NCBI RefSeq assembly: GCF_029688845.1
Contig: NZ_JARUKW010000007.1
Location: 62,001 to 126,000 of the forward strand
From: Natronococcus sp. A-GB1
GTDB lineage: Archaea; Halobacteriota; Halobacteria; Halobacteriales; Natrialbaceae
DNA: 64,000 nt
Direction of reading: 5' to 3'
A program made the translations under genes and the position numbers. Each line of letters begins with the position of its first letter. Position 1 is the stretch's first letter. The notes below the pieces were generated by a model. It saw nothing but the letters and a program-made list of their open reading frames with translations, had not been told where the DNA came from and did no database searches. Positions 37,686 to 45,874 of this stretch are shown piece by piece.

Positions 37686-38552
37686 TCAGCGGTGCTTCTC
37701 GAGCGTCTCGGCCCGCCAGGACTCGAGATCGGGCACCTGGTTGAACGCGTAGATGTGAACGCCCCGAACGTTGTATCGGGGATCGGTCGCGTACGGCGCG
37801 AGCCCCTCGAGCAACGTGTCGGGAGAGTAGGTTCCCCTGGAGCCGACGAGCTGGCGAACGAAGCCGATGATCCCGCTGGTCTTCTTGAGAAAGCGGACGG
37901 AGTCGCCGACGCCGACCTTCTTCGAGATCCCGAGCAGCCGCTGGTACTTCATCACGCCCGGGATACCGATTTCAACGGGGAGCTCGACGCCGCGGGCGCG
38001 GATCTCTTCGATCCACTCGATGATCGCGTCGGGATCGTAACACAGCTGGGTGACGACGTAGGTGGCGTAGGGCTCCTTCTCGGCCATCGACTCGGCCAGC
38101 GTCTCGTCGTCGAGGAAGGCATGGCCCTCCGGATACCCCGTGATCCCGACCTCCGCGAACGAGTAGGGTAGCTCCTCGAGGGCGACCAGCAGCTCCAGTG
38201 CGGACTCGAAATCGCCGGCCGGCTCCTCGCGGTCCCCGCCCGGGACGAAGATATCCGTCACGCCGGCCTCGGTGAGCCGCCGGGCGATCTCCTCGAGGTG
38301 GTCCCGGTCCTCGACGTAGCGGGCCGCGACGTGAGGGACGATCTCGTAGCCGCGCTCGCTGGCCCGCTCGCTCCACTCGATCGTCGCCTCGAGACCCAGG
38401 GTCGGGGAAGTGGTGATAGCGATCTCCGAGCCCTCGGGAAGGTGGCCGAGCTGTTCGTCGATGCTCTCGAACGGCATCAGCTCGAAGCGAGGCTCCTCGA
38501 GGAGCTCGACCATCCCCTCGGCGGTCGGAATGGACTGGATCTCTCCGGACAC
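37686..38552 (-). CDS. metF: Methylenetetrahydrofolate reductase-like protein (MetF)
   Basis: A 288-residue TIM-barrel protein of the MTHFR family: EIAITTSPTLGLEATIEWSERASERGYEIVPHVAARYV, TDIFVPGGDREEPAGDFESA and the flavin-end region TYVVTQLCYDPDAIIEWIEEIRARGVELPVEIGIPGVMKYQRLL. The start is a GTG at 38552 that overlaps the TAG of the upstream demethylase gene by 1 bp, so the pair is translationally coupled. In most cells MTHFR makes methyl-THF; coupled to a demethylase it is more likely run in reverse, oxidising methyl-THF to methylene-THF (inference). Confidence 0.85.
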   Translation of the reverse strand: MSGEIQSIPTAEGMVELLEEPRFELMPFESIDEQLGHLPEGSEIAITTSPTLGLEATIEWSERASERGYEIVPHVAARYVEDRDHLEEIARRLTEAGVTDIFVPGGDREEPAGDFESALELLVALEELPYSFAEVGITGYPEGHAFLDDETLAESMAEKEPYATYVVTQLCYDPDAIIEWIEEIRARGVELPVEIGIPGVMKYQRLLGISKKVGVGDSVRFLKKTSGIIGFVRQLVGSRGTYSPDTLLEGLAPYATDPRYNVRGVHIYAFNQVPDLESWRAETLEKHR

Positions 38553-39928
38553 TATTCGGAGGCCTCCTCGCGAGCGCTCAGTTTCGCCTGTTCGCGCGCA
38601 CTCGGGTTGACCGAGGGCTTGAACGGCACCTCGGATACCTTGGCGTACACCGGCTCGCCGGGCTCTTCGGCGTACTCGTCGGGGAGATGAACCTGGAACT
38701 CCGTCTCGATGTCGCCGTCGTACACCTCCCTGACGTCGCCGTCGAGCTTCTCGGCGGGGACGAACCCGAGCGCGAGGTTCGTCTCGAGTTCGGGGTTGTA
38801 CCACGGCGAGGTAACGTAGCCACACTCATCGCCCGTCTCAGGATCGGAGATGAGCCAGAAGTCGGGTGCGTAGTCCCGGATCGGCTCGCCGGCCAGCTTC
38901 AGCCCGACCATCTTGTGGACGAACGGGTACTCGCCGTCCTCGATCAGTTCCTGCTGGCGCTCGAGTTCCTCCTTGCCGACGTAGTCGGCGTCCTTGTCGT
39001 CGGGGACCTGGTAGGCGAGGTTGACCTGGAACGGCGACGTCTCGTGGTCCATGTCCTGGCCCCACGAGAGGATGCCGGCGGCGATACGTCGGTGGTGTGC
39101 TGGGGCGACCTGCATCCCGCCGTGGTCGACGACGGCCTCGTAGACGGGATCCCAGACGGCCTCGGCGTGTTTCGTCGCGTCGCGGACGTAGATCTCGAAC
39201 CCCTTCTCGCCGGAGAAGCCGGTCTGGCTCACCAGCACCGAGACGTCGTTGATTTCGGCCTCCATCAGCCCGTAGTAGGGAATCTCCTTGACCTCCTCGC
39301 CGACGACATCGACCATCACGTCGACCGACTTCGGTCCCTGGACCTGCATCGGCGCGACGTCGATCTCGTCGATCTCGACGTCGAAGTTCTTCCCGACGTT
39401 GACCCCCTGGAGCCACTGCATCAGCGTCGAATCCGAGAGCGAGAACCAGAACTCGTCCTCGGCCGGGCGCAACAGGACGGGATCGTTCAGGATGCCGCCG
39501 TCCTCGTTACAGAGGATGACGTACTTCCCGTGCATCGGCTCGATCTCGGTCGCGTCCCGCGTGATGACGTAGTTTGTGAGCGCCTCCGCATCGGGTCCCT
39601 TGACACGAATCTGGCGTTCGACCGCGACGTCCCAGAGGGTTACGTGGTTGACGAGCGCGTCGTACTCTTCCATCATCCCTCCTTCTTCGGGTTTCAGCAT
39701 CCCGCGCGGGTGGTAGATCCGGTTGTAGACCGTTGCTCGCCAGGCGCCGTTCTCGACGAAGGACTTGTGGAAGAACGGCGACTTCCGGACGCGCGTCGAG
39801 ACGAGCATCTCGATCCCCGGGTCGCCGGACTGGCGGAGGTTCCGGGGGAGGGTTCGATCGGACTGGTCGACTGTCGGGTAGTTCGGGTGGTTCTCGGTCC
39901 GTCCTGCTTCCTTGTCAGACATTACCAT
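38552..39928 (-). CDS. DmdA/GcvT-like THF-dependent demethylase
   Basis: A 458-residue aminomethyltransferase-fold protein. The blocks LWDVAVERQIRVKGPDA, GGILNDPVLLRPAEDEFWFSLSDS, VDVAPMQVQGPKS-type region and SGEKGFEIYVRDATKH match the DmdA branch of the GcvT family better than GcvT itself. DmdA moves a methyl group from dimethylsulfoniopropionate to THF. The true substrate here could be DMSP, glycine betaine or another methylated solute. It is co-transcribed with the MetF-like gene and has a TATA box. Starts at ATG 39928 (MVMSDK); ATG 39922 is the alternative. Confidence 0.8.
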   Translation of the reverse strand: MVMSDKEAGRTENHPNYPTVDQSDRTLPRNLRQSGDPGIEMLVSTRVRKSPFFHKSFVENGAWRATVYNRIYHPRGMLKPEEGGMMEEYDALVNHVTLWDVAVERQIRVKGPDAEALTNYVITRDATEIEPMHGKYVILCNEDGGILNDPVLLRPAEDEFWFSLSDSTLMQWLQGVNVGKNFDVEIDEIDVAPMQVQGPKSVDVMVDVVGEEVKEIPYYGLMEAEINDVSVLVSQTGFSGEKGFEIYVRDATKHAEAVWDPVYEAVVDHGGMQVAPAHHRRIAAGILSWGQDMDHETSPFQVNLAYQVPDDKDADYVGKEELERQQELIEDGEYPFVHKMVGLKLAGEPIRDYAPDFWLISDPETGDECGYVTSPWYNPELETNLALGFVPAEKLDGDVREVYDGDIETEFQVHLPDEYAEEPGEPVYAKVSEVPFKPSVNPSAREQAKLSAREEASE

Positions 39929-39947
39929 GTACGTGTCTTCGGGAGCA

Positions 39948-39954
39948 CATAAAT
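39948..39954 (-). promoter_or_regulatory. TATA box for the demethylase-metF pair
   Basis: On the minus strand ATTTATG is centred about 24 bp upstream of the ATG at 39928. Confidence 0.5.
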
Positions 39955-40151
39955 GTAGGAGTTGAGGCCAGAGACGACCGCTGCAGAAACTCTACATTAC
40001 AGTGTTCCGGACTGTTGTGGTTAGCCCTCGAGGAACCGTCCCATCCTGACCGAGACTCCGACCGACGCCGGATCAGCCTCCAGCGCCGGACTCAAGCGAC
40101 CTATCGGTGCGGAGCCGCGTCTTTTTGTCGCTTCGGCGAGACCAGTACGCC

Positions 40152-40457
40152 ATGGTTCCGTTCACGGGTGGCGTTCCGCACTGTAACCGATGCGGGTGCG
40201 AACTCGAGGGGGACGAGGAAGGCTGTCCTCGATGTGGGTTCAACCCCCGGCAGATGGGATTGCGCGTCTCGATGGGGTTCCTTATGATCGTCGTCTGTTC
40301 GATGACGGCGATCGTGCTCTCGATCCCCGTCTGGACCGGGCTTGCACCGCTTCTCACCGGGCTCGCGGCCGTCTCGTTCGGACTCGCCGTGGTAACGTTT
40401 CTCGTCTCGTTTCTCGCTACTCCGTCCCGGTTCGGATTCCTGTTCACTCGATTCTGA
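40152..40457 (+). CDS. Zinc-ribbon small membrane protein
   Basis: A 101-residue protein. The N-terminus MVPFTGGVPHCNRCGCELEGDEEGCPRCGF has a zinc ribbon with Cys11, Cys14, Cys25 and Cys28. Two hydrophobic segments follow (FLMIVVCSMTAIVLSIPVW and GLAAVSFGLAVVTFLVSFL), ending RFGFLFTRF. The ATG at 40152 is supported by the ribbon starting right after it. Zinc-ribbon plus two-helix proteins are common haloarchaeal small membrane proteins of unknown role. It lies between the demethylase and the BCCT gene. Confidence 0.72.
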   Translation: MVPFTGGVPHCNRCGCELEGDEEGCPRCGFNPRQMGLRVSMGFLMIVVCSMTAIVLSIPVWTGLAPLLTGLAAVSFGLAVVTFLVSFLATPSRFGFLFTRF

Positions 40458-40506
40458 CAGCTACGCCGGCAGTCACGAGAGCTGTAGGTCGAAAGGACTA
40501 TCAGCC

Positions 40507-40531
40507 GGTGTGATCCTTTGACAATCACACC
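40507..40531 (+). promoter_or_regulatory. Inverted repeat upstream of BCCT promoter, probable operator
   Basis: GGTGTGAT, a 9-bp spacer and ATCACACC make a perfect 8-bp inverted repeat. It ends 14 bp before the TATA box at 40546, a position suited to an activator or regulator of the transporter gene. Confidence 0.5.
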
Positions 40532-40545
40532 GATAGTTACCAAAG

Positions 40546-40552
40546 CTATATA
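40546..40552 (+). promoter_or_regulatory. TATA box for the first BCCT gene
   Basis: CTATATA at 40546. Transcription would begin near 40575, giving a long (about 190 nt) leader before the ATG at 40764, unusual for this genome. A second candidate, TATAATGG, is at 40571. Confidence 0.45.
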
Positions 40553-40591
40553 CCTGACAGCGGGGAATCGGTATAATGGGATTGGTAGTAC

Positions 40592-40780
40592 ATGTCACTC
40601 GAGACGTGTTCGCACGGTAGCGCCCTGACGACGGCTCGAGCGATCGGAGTCGGCAGGTCGGATCGAGCGGTTCGATCGGAGTGTCACGAACTACCGCATC
40701 GAACTGGCTCGGCGTACGGCTTCGGGCAGCACAACTACGGCGGCACGAACATTGAGGGAAACTATGGCAGACGAAGATAA
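40592..40780 (+). other. Short upstream reading frame overlapping the BCCT start
   Basis: A 62-codon ATG frame begins about 15-20 nt after the predicted transcript start and ends 17 bp inside the transporter gene in another frame. Its composition (Gly, Arg, Ser) does not resemble a folded protein. It could be a leader frame whose translation affects the transporter start, or chance. Listed with low confidence; see findings. Confidence 0.25.
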
Positions 40781-42560
40781 GCGCGGAATACAGGAAAATC
40801 TCTTCCACGCGGAGACGGATCGAGAACCGGGCGACAGGAACTGGCAGGGGTTCGGATTCGACATCAACCCGCCGGTCTTCCTCATCGCGGGTGGGTTGAT
40901 CGTCCTCTTTATCGTCCTCTCGCTCGTGTTCCCGGACCAGGCGGGGACCGTGTACCAGGACACCCGAGTCGCGGTTTCGGACTACTTCGACTGGCTGTTC
41001 ATTCTGGCGGCGAACTCGTTCATCATCTTCATGGTGTACCTCGCCATCAGCAAGTACGGCTCGATTCGTCTGGGCGGGGTCGACGGCGAAAAGGAGTTCA
41101 GCGATATCTCCTGGGTCGCCATGCTGTTCAGCGCGGGGATGGGGATCGGCCTCATGTTCTTCGGCGTTGCCGAACCGGTGTTTCACCTCTTCGACCCACA
41201 TCTCGGCGCGGAGGCGGGGACCGAGGGTGCCGGCGAAGTAGCACTTGCGGTGTCGCTGTTCCACTGGGGTATTCACCCGTGGGCGATCTACGCGCTGGTC
41301 GCGCTCGGACTCGCCTTCTTCTCGTTCAATCGCGGACTTCCGCTGACCTTTCGATCGGTGTTCTACCCCGTGCTCGGCGACCGAATCTACGGCTGGCCCG
41401 GACACGTCATCGACGTCTTCACGATCTTCGCGACGCTGTTCGGTCTCGTTACCTCGCTGGGGCTGGGGGCGTTGCAGATCAACGCCGGGCTGACGTTCGT
41501 CGGTGACGAGGTCGGGGCGTTTCCGGCCGTCCCCGACTCGGTCTGGGTCGCCGTCGCCATCATTGGGTTCGTCACCGTGCTGGCAATGATCTCGGTCTAC
41601 CTCGGTCTCGACAAGGGGATCCGACGGCTCAGCAATCTGAACCTCACGCTGATGATGCTCCTGCTCGGATCGGTGTTCGTCCTCGGACCGACACTGTTCA
41701 TTCTCGGCGCGCTCCCGCAGGCGATCGGGGGCTACCTCGGGAACTTCTTCGAACTCTCGTTCTTCGGGAACACCTTCGACAACCACTACTTCCAGGGCTC
41801 CGAGTTCTACGGGCCGGGCGGCGAGGGCGAAGGTAACTTCCTCGTCGACTGGACGGTGTTCTACTGGGCCTGGTGGATCTCCTGGTCGCCGTTCGTCGGA
41901 ATGTTCATCGCACGGATCTCGAAGGGACGCTCGATCCGGGAGTTCGTCGGTGGCGTGCTCCTGATCCCCGTCATCTTCTCGTTTGCCTGGTTCTCGGCGA
42001 TGGGCGGAACCGCCCTGAACTTCGAACTGAGCGGGGCGACCGAGGGCGCGATCAGCGGCCCGATCTTCGAGGTCGGCGAGGAGCTCGCGATGTTCGCAAT
42101 GTTCGACCTGATGCCGGGCACCCTGATCCTGTCGGTGCTCGCGATCGTCCTCGTTACTACGTTCTTCGTGACCTCCTCGGACTCGGGGTCGCTCGTTCTC
42201 GAGCATCTGAGCACCGGCGGAAAACACGAAACGCCCCCGACCGGCCGGGTGTTCTGGGCTGCCTCGGAGGGATTAGTCGCCTCGACGCTGCTGATCGCTG
42301 GCGGCGACGCCGCGGTCGAGGCGTTGCAGGCGGCTGCCATCGCCAGCGGGCTTCCGTTCACGCTCATCCTGCTGTTCATGATGTACGCCGTTTTGATCGG
42401 TCTCAGACGGGAGTACAAGACCCTCAAGTCCGACGAGTTCGCCGAGCTGATAGACGACCTTGAGGAGGACGACGAGATCGTCGTCACGAGTCAGACCGGG
42501 GATCTCGTTACGCACGTCAAAACCAGGGACGGAACTGTCGTCGACGTCGGCGACGACTGA
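40764..42560 (+). CDS. BCCT family (betaine/choline/carnitine) transporter
   Basis: A 598-residue protein with 12 hydrophobic helices. The family motif GMGIGLMFFGVAEPVFHLF and the Trp-rich helix WTVFYWAWWISWSPFVGMFIARISKGRSIREF are complete. The GMGIG motif is that of sodium-coupled betaine carriers such as BetP. The N-terminus has about 30 acidic residues and the C-terminus a 60-residue charged tail. It would import glycine betaine or a similar quaternary amine or sulfonium solute. A UspA gene follows on the opposite strand, and the C1 genes nearby suggest that the solute is also catabolised. Confidence 0.9.
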   Translation: MADEDKRGIQENLFHAETDREPGDRNWQGFGFDINPPVFLIAGGLIVLFIVLSLVFPDQAGTVYQDTRVAVSDYFDWLFILAANSFIIFMVYLAISKYGSIRLGGVDGEKEFSDISWVAMLFSAGMGIGLMFFGVAEPVFHLFDPHLGAEAGTEGAGEVALAVSLFHWGIHPWAIYALVALGLAFFSFNRGLPLTFRSVFYPVLGDRIYGWPGHVIDVFTIFATLFGLVTSLGLGALQINAGLTFVGDEVGAFPAVPDSVWVAVAIIGFVTVLAMISVYLGLDKGIRRLSNLNLTLMMLLLGSVFVLGPTLFILGALPQAIGGYLGNFFELSFFGNTFDNHYFQGSEFYGPGGEGEGNFLVDWTVFYWAWWISWSPFVGMFIARISKGRSIREFVGGVLLIPVIFSFAWFSAMGGTALNFELSGATEGAISGPIFEVGEELAMFAMFDLMPGTLILSVLAIVLVTTFFVTSSDSGSLVLEHLSTGGKHETPPTGRVFWAASEGLVASTLLIAGGDAAVEALQAAAIASGLPFTLILLFMMYAVLIGLRREYKTLKSDEFAELIDDLEEDDEIVVTSQTGDLVTHVKTRDGTVVDVGDD

Positions 42561-42654
42561 GACGGACTGTTATAACTGTTCGCCGATGCGACCGCAGGGG
42601 TTCGCGGTCGTACCGGCGACGATGTTTGGGAGATCGTACGGCCCCGATGTCGCT

Positions 42655-43077
42655 CTACGAGCGGACGACGGTGACCGGCTGCGAACAGAGCCGAACGACC
42701 TTCTCGACGTTGGAGCCGAGATACCTTTCGAGGGTCCCTCGGCCGCGTTCCGCCATGATGACGGTGTCGATCTCCGCCGTCTCGACGTAGTCGAGGATCT
42801 GTCGTCCAACCTTCCCGGATTTCACTACGCCGACGCCGTCGAGCCCCCGCTCCTCGGCCCGGTCGACGACCTCGCCGACGATCCCCTCCCCGTACTGGCG
42901 GTACTCCTCGAGCCCCTCCTCGCTTGCGCCGATGCTCAGAATGTACGACGCCTTGGTCTCGACGACGTAGATCACGTGGACCTCGGCACCGAACGTCTCC
43001 GCGAGATCCAGTCCGTGGTCGATCGCCGCCGCCGCTTTCTGGCTTCCGTCCGTCGCGATCAGTATCCTGTCGAACAT
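42655..43077 (-). CDS. Universal stress protein (UspA family)
   Basis: A 140-residue UspA: MFDRILIATDGSQKAAAAIDHGLDLAETFGAEVHVIYVVETKASYI, then AERGRGTLERYLGSNVEKVVRLCSQPVTVV. The nucleotide-binding region reads GRGTLERYLGSN. It sits convergent with the BCCT gene. UspA proteins paired with osmolyte transporters can regulate uptake (TeaD with TeaABC in Halomonas elongata). It is close in sequence to the UspA gene at 43969-44406 (both have YVVETKASYIL), so the two are recent paralogues. Confidence 0.9.
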   Translation of the reverse strand: MFDRILIATDGSQKAAAAIDHGLDLAETFGAEVHVIYVVETKASYILSIGASEEGLEEYRQYGEGIVGEVVDRAEERGLDGVGVVKSGKVGRQILDYVETAEIDTVIMAERGRGTLERYLGSNVEKVVRLCSQPVTVVRS

Positions 43078-43163
43078 CCTCCTCAGACCGCCTCTTCGAA
43101 GGACGCGCGCAAATAGTTTGGGTCGAGAACTGCGCTCGGAGACACTGCCGACTGATGGACGGA

Positions 43164-43319
43164 CTACTCGAGATTGATCTCGCGAAGGTAGATCGAGAAC
43201 GCCACGAACGTCAGCAGCGTTCCGGCGATGAAGTGTCGACCCGCCAGCAACAACAGCAGACTCGCGACTGCAAGCACTACCGCGAGGATCGTTGCGGCGA
43301 TCGCGACGAATCTGGACAT
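43164..43319 (-). CDS. Small hydrophobic protein, 51 residues
   Basis: MSRFVAIAATILAVVLAVASLLLLLAGRHFIAGTLLTFVAFSIYLREINLE: two hydrophobic helices with a short charged C-terminus. The ATG at 43319 begins the coherent coding part; the long upstream frame is a shadow of neighbouring sequence. A second small membrane gene lies immediately upstream on the same strand, ending 37 bp before it. Haloarchaeal small membrane proteins of this kind are common; role unknown. Confidence 0.6.
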   Translation of the reverse strand: MSRFVAIAATILAVVLAVASLLLLLAGRHFIAGTLLTFVAFSIYLREINLE

Positions 43320-43356
43320 ACCGAGGCCACTGTCCGGACACGACTTATGCGTGTCG

Positions 43357-43527
43357 TCAGTCCGAGACGTCCCGCCACTCCGCGACGAGACCGATTCCGC
43401 CCAGAACCGCGCCAGCGGAGCCGATGAGAATCTCGAAGAGTTCGCCGCCGAGGAGCCCGCTACCCAACAGGAGGAGGCCGCCGCCGAGCAGGAACAGTCG
43501 AAGGTAGGTCCGCGGGGTCCAACGCAT
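43357..43527 (-). CDS. Small glycine-rich membrane protein, 56 residues
   Basis: Read on the minus strand from ATG 43527: starts MRWTPRTYLRLFL, then a Leu/Gly-rich hydrophobic run (GGGLLLLGSGLLGG), a second hydrophobic stretch (IGSAGAVLGGIGLVA) and ends EWRDVSD before TGA. Third codon positions are strongly GC, so it looks coding. It is short enough to be missed by length filters. It precedes the 51-residue membrane gene by 37 bp and both may be one transcript. Unknown function. Confidence 0.55.
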   Translation of the reverse strand: MRWTPRTYLRLFLLGGGLLLLGSGLLGGELFEILIGSAGAVLGGIGLVAEWRDVSD

Positions 43528-43680
43528 GCGTTGGGAGCCGTTTCGGTCGGAAGCGGCTCAAAGCTGACGGTTCGAGGACGAGAGGTCGCGAGACGCGTCG
43601 GCATCGGTCGGCGCCTGCACGACTCCGTCCACGGCGCACGAAACGGCTCGTTCGGGGGACGACTCGAGTGGCCCTGACGG

Positions 43681-43967
43681 ATTTAGCTGTAATTCACGAA
43701 AGACCGGAGGTCTTTCGAACGACGACAAAAGCGTGCATCGTCGGCTGTGGCCGAGTGTCGATTCGGTAGGAGTTGGACACTCCGAACCGCCTGTAAAGGG
43801 CGGAGTCTGGAACCGTCCGCAGAACCTTCGGTTCTGCCGGGCCGTACGAGAGCTTCGCTCTCGTGGACGCTGTGGAGCCTGTTCCTGCAAGTGTCGACAC
43901 AGAAACAGGAGGCCCCGTCCTCAACAAGCGAGGGCCGGGTAGGCTCGGGCGCGGTAGGACGGAGTAG
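43681..43967 (+). pseudogene. Decayed 3' end of an IS1341/IS605-type tnpB with hairpins
   Basis: About 290 bp between a small membrane gene and a UspA gene. In frames that shift, it encodes scraps resembling haloarchaeal TnpB C-termini: VGVGHSEPPV (near 43770) and, in the frame ending in TAG 43965-43967, VEPVPASVDTETGGPVLNKRG. Internal stops break each frame. Three perfect hairpins follow the same pattern: 43697-43717 (9-bp stem), 43820-43836 (7-bp, UUCG-like loop) and 43846-43864 (8-bp, UUCG-like loop). TnpB right ends specify structured guide RNA, so these may be its remains. No complete transposase is left. Confidence 0.45.
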
Positions 43968-43968
43968 T

Positions 43969-44406
43969 TCACGCCATCCACTGTGCGCCCGCGACAACCG
44001 TTACCGGCGCGTCGGCCATTCGGATGACCTTCTCGGAGGTGCTTCCGAGGTGTCTGTCGATTGCCCCGTGGCCCTGTTTCCCCATCAGGATGAGGTCGAC
44101 GTCGTTCTCGTCGGCGTACTCGACGATCTCCTCGGCTGGCCGACCGGTTCTGATCACGCCCTCGCCGCTAAGACCGCGTTCGGAGACGCGCTCGATCACC
44201 TCGCCGACGACCTCCTCGCCGTACTTTCGGTAGGATCGAAGCTCGTCGTCGGAGATACCGACCGTCAGGATGTAGCTCGCCTTCGTCTCGACCACGTACA
44301 GCACGTGTACTTTCGCACCCACTCGCTCCGCGATATCGAGTCCGTGTTCGACACACCCTTCGGCCTCGTCGCTGCCGTCCGTCGCGATCAGAACGTTGTC
44401 GTACAT
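43969..44406 (-). CDS. Universal stress protein (UspA family)
   Basis: A 145-residue UspA: MYDNVLIATDGSDEAEGCVEHGLDIAERVGAKVHVLYVVETKASYIL, with the nucleotide site GKQGHGAIDRHLGSTSEKVIRMADAPVTVV. Start at ATG 44406. It lies between the remnant tnpB and the K+ channel gene, divergent from the channel. Together with the UspA at 42655 it frames the first BCCT gene and likely acts on the osmotic transport genes here. Gene order suggests duplication of one UspA. Confidence 0.9.
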   Translation of the reverse strand: MYDNVLIATDGSDEAEGCVEHGLDIAERVGAKVHVLYVVETKASYILTVGISDDELRSYRKYGEEVVGEVIERVSERGLSGEGVIRTGRPAEEIVEYADENDVDLILMGKQGHGAIDRHLGSTSEKVIRMADAPVTVVAGAQWMA

Positions 44407-44567
44407 GTGTATTCGTCCTCGTACTCGTCTGAAACATCGAGGGTCACTCACATAGTACTTGCTTCTGTTACCACACAACACGACCTCGGCGAGAGTTCGG
44501 CAGGATCGATGTACCGACCGAGGGGCAGGGAAGACATCAAATAGCTCGTTCCCGTTACAGCTAGAGG

Positions 44568-45794
44568 ATGGGGGCCGATACCCCGGACCCGTCGGAGCCC
44601 GCACTCGAGCGGTTGTTCTACCGCTCCGAGAGGGTACGGTTCGTCCACTGGGAGGAGTTCTCGGGCGCGAACGCGGCGGTGTGGCTGACCGAGTTCGTCG
44701 CAATCCTCTCGTTTGTCACCGGGCTATCGAACCTCAGCCAGCCGGACCCGGCCTTCGACGGGCCGCTGGCGGGGGCGCTCCCCGCCGAGCCCGTCTTCCT
44801 GCAGTTCACCGGTGTCTTGCTCGCGTTCGTCCTCATGCTCCTCGTTTTCGGCCTCCGGCGTCGGAAACGGATCGCGTGGTACCTCACGCTTGCTGTCCTT
44901 CCGCTGGCTTCGGTGTTGCCCCTGACGACGCTTCGGCCAATGGACGTTCCACTCCTGCTTGCGATTCTTGCGACGCTCCCGCTCTTGCTCGTCAATCGGT
45001 CGGCGTTTGACCGGCGACTCGAACTCTCCTCGCTGCAGATCGCCGCGCTATCTTCGATTATCGGCGTCGGCCTGTACGGAACGGTCGGCTCGTACGCGCT
45101 CCGGGACCAGTTCGGTGGTCTCGAGACCTGGAGCGACTCGGTCTACTACGTCATCGTCACGGTCGCGACCGTCGGCTACGGCGATATCACGCCGCTGACG
45201 ACCGAGGCGAAGTGGTTCTCGCTCTCGGTCATCGTCTTCGGAACCGGCGCGTTCACCGTGGCGATCGGGGCACTGGTCGTCCCGGCCATCGAGAAGCGAA
45301 TAGCCACCGCGTTCGGAACCATGACCCCTACGGAACTCACACTGCTCGAGGATCACGTGCTGGTTCTCGGCCACGACGACATCACGGAACCGCTGCTCGA
45401 CGAACTCGGCACCGAGGTCGACGTCGTGGTCGTCGCGTCCGACAGCGACGACACTGGCGAGTTCGACGACCGGAACGTTACCGTCGTCACCGGCGACCCG
45501 ACCCTCGCCGAAACGCTCGACGAGGCCAGGATCGACGAGGCCGCGGGCGTGGTCGTCGCGACCCGGGACGACGCCACGGACGTCCTGACGGTCCTCGCGG
45601 CGCGGGAGGCGAACCGGGCGGTCCGCATCGTCGCCGCCGCGAACGACCGAGAGCACGTCGACAAACTCGAGGCGGTCGGTGCTGACGAGGTTATCAGCCC
45701 GACGGAGATCGGCGGTCGGTTCCTCGGCCGCTCCGTCCTCGATCGAACGTCGGCCGACTCGCTGTTCGGCGACGCCGACGACGACACGGAGTGA
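44568..45794 (+). CDS. K+ channel with TrkA-N (RCK) domain
   Basis: A 408-residue protein. The N-terminal 160 residues hold several hydrophobic helices, then two pore helices around the selectivity filter TVGYGD (residues 201-206), followed by a Rossmann RCK/TrkA-N domain (LVLGHDDITEPLLDELGTEVDVVVV, VVTGDPTLAETLDEARIDEAAGVVVATRDDA). The extra N-terminal helices before the ion-channel pair are unusual but seen in haloarchaea. The domain senses NAD(H) or other ligands. The gene sits between two BCCT genes: K+ flux and compatible-solute uptake would be co-located. A TATA-like CAAATAG is 28 bp upstream. Confidence 0.88.
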   Translation: MGADTPDPSEPALERLFYRSERVRFVHWEEFSGANAAVWLTEFVAILSFVTGLSNLSQPDPAFDGPLAGALPAEPVFLQFTGVLLAFVLMLLVFGLRRRKRIAWYLTLAVLPLASVLPLTTLRPMDVPLLLAILATLPLLLVNRSAFDRRLELSSLQIAALSSIIGVGLYGTVGSYALRDQFGGLETWSDSVYYVIVTVATVGYGDITPLTTEAKWFSLSVIVFGTGAFTVAIGALVVPAIEKRIATAFGTMTPTELTLLEDHVLVLGHDDITEPLLDELGTEVDVVVVASDSDDTGEFDDRNVTVVTGDPTLAETLDEARIDEAAGVVVATRDDATDVLTVLAAREANRAVRIVAAANDREHVDKLEAVGADEVISPTEIGGRFLGRSVLDRTSADSLFGDADDDTE

Positions 45795-45874
45795 GGACGT
45801 TGCGGGTTGTCGACCAGGATTCCGTCGAGATCTGTGGGGGAAGGACTAACGGACATTGCGTGTAAGTTGTTGAC

